From Ulota crispa (taxonomy: Eukaryota; Streptophyta; Bryopsida; Orthotrichales; Orthotrichaceae), in assembly GCA_963920765.1 (NCBI GenBank), contig OY987246.1, positions 25,367,167 to 25,431,166 on the forward strand: 64,000 bases of DNA, in the 5' to 3' direction. This document shows positions 60,945 to 64,000 of the stretch, piece after piece. Within the stretch, counting starts at the first letter, position 1. Each line of letters starts with the position of its first letter. The translations under genes and the position numbers were made by a program. Under the pieces are notes generated by a model that did no database searches, was not told where the DNA came from, and was given only the letters and a program-made list of their open reading frames with translations.

Positions 60945-62716
60945 AATTCTTGTCTCTTATATGATCCGCATCTAAATGAATTGAAGATCTCACGCCTAAG
61001 TTACCACAACTAAGTGGCATTCTTGCACAATAAAAGAGTGTGTGAACATTTGACCTTCTTGGTTGAGTATGTTGTTTAACCCCTAAGCATCACAAATAAA
61101 ACAGCAAATTTGGGAGAGCCTTGTAAACTAAATGGAATAACTTGGAGTTTAAGCAACAATTCAAAATCCACCGTAGAAATTTGTTGGCAACTTCTTGAAA
61201 AGTGCAAATCTACAATTTGTGTAGAAATCCACCATACAGATATGGAAATTATAAAGTTTGATGATTAAAGTATTCCTAGAATCCGGATCCAAAAAACATC
61301 CTTTCTGACTCTCAGGGGTGAACCCCTAATTGTAAGCATAGTCATTATGTGCCAATTGGGTGACTTCTGAATACTGCTCACTCACAATAATTCAACAATA
61401 TCCATTTAATCCTTGCTTTGGCATTTTCTTGAGTGGCGTTGCTTGAATGGTGTTGAGATTTGCTAAATTGTGATGTATATTAATTTTTATACGAAAACAA
61501 ATCTTTATAAATAGATCACCAAAAAAAAGCCTTTTTTGTGTATTTTTTGGGAATTACTAAAGCCACTCCCAAAACTGTTAATGTCACTCCTTGAGGTGTG
61601 CTTTGAGCATGAGTTATGAGAATTCAATATTCAATTTTTAAGTTTGGATCAAAAAAATTGTTTCATCTTTATCATTCTAACGTTATATTCAAAAAAGATT
61701 GGAGGTGCTTGAATTTGAAACTGAAAAAAAAGGACTTCTAAAATGTTTAAAACAAGAATACATCAAAAAAATAGCAATGGTGCAATAAAAGTTCAACAAA
61801 AAAATTATTAGTTTTTCTTTTTTTCAAGAAGGTGGTAATGCCTTGATTGAATGAATGATGGACTACTTGAATTAAACAAGTAGCTTTCAATTTGCAAAAT
61901 ACATGCTTATGAGGGTGTGGTTTAGCAATTTTGGGTGTGACTTTAGCAGTTCCCTTTTTATATTTGTACTCTTACTCTAAATGTAAAACATAGAAATTAT
62001 ATACATTGAATTTGAGACCAATTAAAAAAACAAAGGTCATAAACTCTACTTTCTATTCCAATTTGAATCTTTGGAAAATCCCTAAAACTAAATATATTAA
62101 GGTATGTACACCCATAAGCGTCAAACTAAGGGTTTTGAACATGATGAGTATCAATAAGCAGCTAGCAAATTATAGGATCTTATTAGGAACAAAAAAATAA
62201 TAAGTTTGCACTTTCAAATGTATTATTTGGATATTGTGAGAATAAGTTGTGAATTTTTAAAGAGCAAATTGCCATTGCACCCATAACCACTTTCAAGATT
62301 TCATGTTCACATGTTATACATCCTTGTCATTACATCTATTCACTTCCACAGATTTTTCAAGATTTTAGAGGTGACTATTATGGGGACACTCACGCTCATA
62401 GGTGTACATACCTTACTGCCACAAGTCCACAACCACGATCTTTCAATCTTTCTAACTATAATATTGTATGAAAATTTGGTTTGTACCATGACGTTCTACA
62501 CTATAAAGTAAACCTACAACGAATTTTCCGAAAGAGAATTAGCTTATTTTAGGTTCACAAAAAGTCAAAATATTTTTAAGATCTATAGAAACACGGTGTT
62601 TGGTTCTTCAAAAAGAAAAAAGAAAACGAACAATCATTCAGAAGTAGTTGCTAAAGGGGAGAATACAGTGTTTAACTAAGTGGTCATAGGTCCCAAATTT
62701 AGGGATAAGGGTTCCC
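60945..62716. other. AT-rich intergenic with one solitary TTAA/CCC end
   Basis: At 61076 TTAACCCCTAAGCATCAC looks like a left end of the piggyBac-like family with no partner found. Otherwise AT-rich with only short frames. Confidence 0.4.
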
Positions 62717-62956
62717 TTAACCCGTAAAGAGCAAAGCAGCCCTTTGCGACCAGTAGAATACGGGGTTTTTTTTTTGTATTTGGAGTGCATCCACATTTAT
62801 TATATTTGAGATCAACAAAGAAGTTAGAATATAGATCAATGTTGTTCTAGTGAGGTAGCCAAGATCCCAAATTAAAACTTTTTATTGGTAGCAAATGCTA
62901 GTTATACATTAGCGTACATAGTATGTATTATAGTAGCTCACTCCTTTAAGGGTTAA
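62717..62956. mobile_element. TTAA-flanked piggyBac-like MITE, 240 bp (copy 2 of subfamily with 17612)
   Basis: The ends are TTAACCCGTAAAGAGCAAAG and the complement of TCCTTTAAGGGTTAA. The interior is nearly the same as 17612-17852 in the same orientation. Its right TTAA is also the left edge of the next element fragment, suggesting insertion at or next to an existing end. Non-coding. Confidence 0.85.
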
Positions 62957-63735
62957 ATTCCCAAGGCTACTTTTCTTGTTTCAAGAAAACATTTTGGAAG
63001 TTTCTGAATTGTAGTTGTAAGATAATTATCAAACATTTAAACAAAATTATAATTGTAAGATCTTGAACTTCAAAGTATCTCAATGGTGCTACTAAATAAA
63101 TTTCAAAAAACACATGCTGATGTTAAGATATTTGTGATTGAATATGGATGAGTAGGGAATTTACTTTTTTTCTTTGCAATTGCTCAAAACTTGTTAAGCC
63201 AAACTGGCACTTGTTGTGTACAAAATTGGAAATAACGACTTATGATGATTTAGTGTTTATTGTTGACTTTGTTATTATTGCAAATCTGATGACTCTCCTT
63301 CCAAATTTGTGAATACAATTTCACAAATGAGCCTGCAATAGAACAGTCAAAGAGCTACAACTTGACACAAGGGGAGATTTTAGCATCCACTTATTAACTA
63401 AAAAGAATACAAAAGTGAGTAAATATTGATTCCTATAAGAGAGATATTCCAAGTGAAATTAGAGCAAAAACACATTTGGATTTTATAAGATGATGATTTT
63501 TTTATACAAGGTCCCTCACTACCTACAAGGGAGATCTTGACTTTATTTTCAACTTATTTCCTATTTTTCCAAAGTGACAACTAGTCATAGGCTTTTCAAT
63601 GACGCTTTTAAACACACTTTTTAGAGTGCAGCAAATATGCTTGCACTTTCACTTCCACCAAAAATAATTGGAATAAGTATGAAAAACATTCAAACTGAAC
63701 ATTGATGCTGACTGTAGACCACAACTTCTTCCAAT
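62953..63735. mobile_element. Fragment of the 38859-type TTAA element
   Basis: It starts TTAAATTCCCAAGGCTACT, an altered left end, and then follows the interior of 38859-39739 in the same orientation to about 63.7 kb. The right end is missing where the fold-back MITE at 63751 begins. Confidence 0.65.
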
Positions 63736-63750
63736 ATATATATGGGAATT

Positions 63751-64000
63751 GATATGTGTACCACACCCTTTGAACTATTGTACTACACCCTTGTGGTAAA
63801 TTTTAGATATCTATCATCAAAAAGCTGAATTTGAGAATTTTGAATTCAGATTTCGACTTAGAGACCACGATTTAGTTTAGAACCATACAAAGTTGCAATT
63901 CAACAACACCCAATGAAAAAGCTTATTTGTTTTTACAAACAAAAGTAAAAGTAAAATTTTTCTCCCTAAAACTTTTTCATTGGGTGTTGTTGCATTGCAA
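63751..64000. mobile_element. Fold-back MITE, GATATGnGTA family, copy 3, cut by window edge
   Basis: It begins GATATGTGTACCACACCC and follows the family through TGAATTTGAGAATTTTG and CACCCAATGAAAAAGC into the start of the second arm, where the window ends. It interrupts the preceding TTAA element fragment. Confidence 0.8.

Noticed and set aside
1-64000. tRNA, rRNA, CRISPR arrays and LTR retroelements
   Set aside because: Looked for tRNA B-box words, rRNA core words, regularly spaced repeats, and primer-binding or polypurine landmarks between direct repeats; none was convincing by eye.

Overview
The window is nuclear DNA from a land plant. All four recognisable genes have plant-type relatives, they are intron-rich with short GT-AG introns, and they sit as islands of about 45-60% GC in AT-rich intergenic DNA packed with small inverted-repeat DNA transposons. 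The proteins resemble Arabidopsis orthologues closely but not in an angiosperm-specific way, and intergenic style and intron sizes suggest a non-seed plant such as a moss. That placement is an inference, and no species is claimed.

Layout. 1-9.2 kb: AT-rich intergenic DNA with several fold-back or terminal-inverted-repeat (TIR) elements and a 2.2 kb nested inverted repeat. 10.46-12.36 kb (minus): a four-exon mitochondrial phosphatidylserine decarboxylase (PSD1 type). 12.4-22.3 kb: intergenic, rich in MITEs and long hairpins. 23.39-32.98 kb (plus): a complete 23-exon importin-11/KA120 nuclear transport receptor, 1014 aa by my splice model. 34.6-39.7 kb: a 2.6 kb palindrome of palindromes, a second 0.9 kb palindrome and an 0.9 kb TTAA element that ends about 280 bp before the next gene. 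40.02-40.44 kb (plus): a single-exon, GC-rich HINT-type histidine-triad hydrolase. 41-53 kb: intergenic with more MITEs. 53.50-57.45 kb (plus): a nine-exon CAT9-type cationic amino acid transporter, 590 aa. 57.4-64 kb: intergenic with further copies of the same MITE families, the last cut by the window edge.

The genes do not form a pathway: lipid synthesis, nuclear import, nucleotide hydrolysis and amino acid transport are unrelated housekeeping jobs. The feature that unifies the window is its transposon landscape. About fifteen elements or ends share a TTAA target duplication followed by a TIR starting CCC (consensus TTAA-CCCCTAAATGCCCAAG), which is the signature of piggyBac-like elements, a superfamily seldom described in plants. 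No transposase is encoded here, so these are non-autonomous. A second family forms long hairpins with stems of several hundred bases. One of these is nested so that its arms themselves contain palindromes.

No rRNA, tRNA, CRISPR array or LTR retroelement was recognised. Exon borders were set by reading frame, GT-AG sites and remembered similarity to Arabidopsis proteins; no alignment or search was run.
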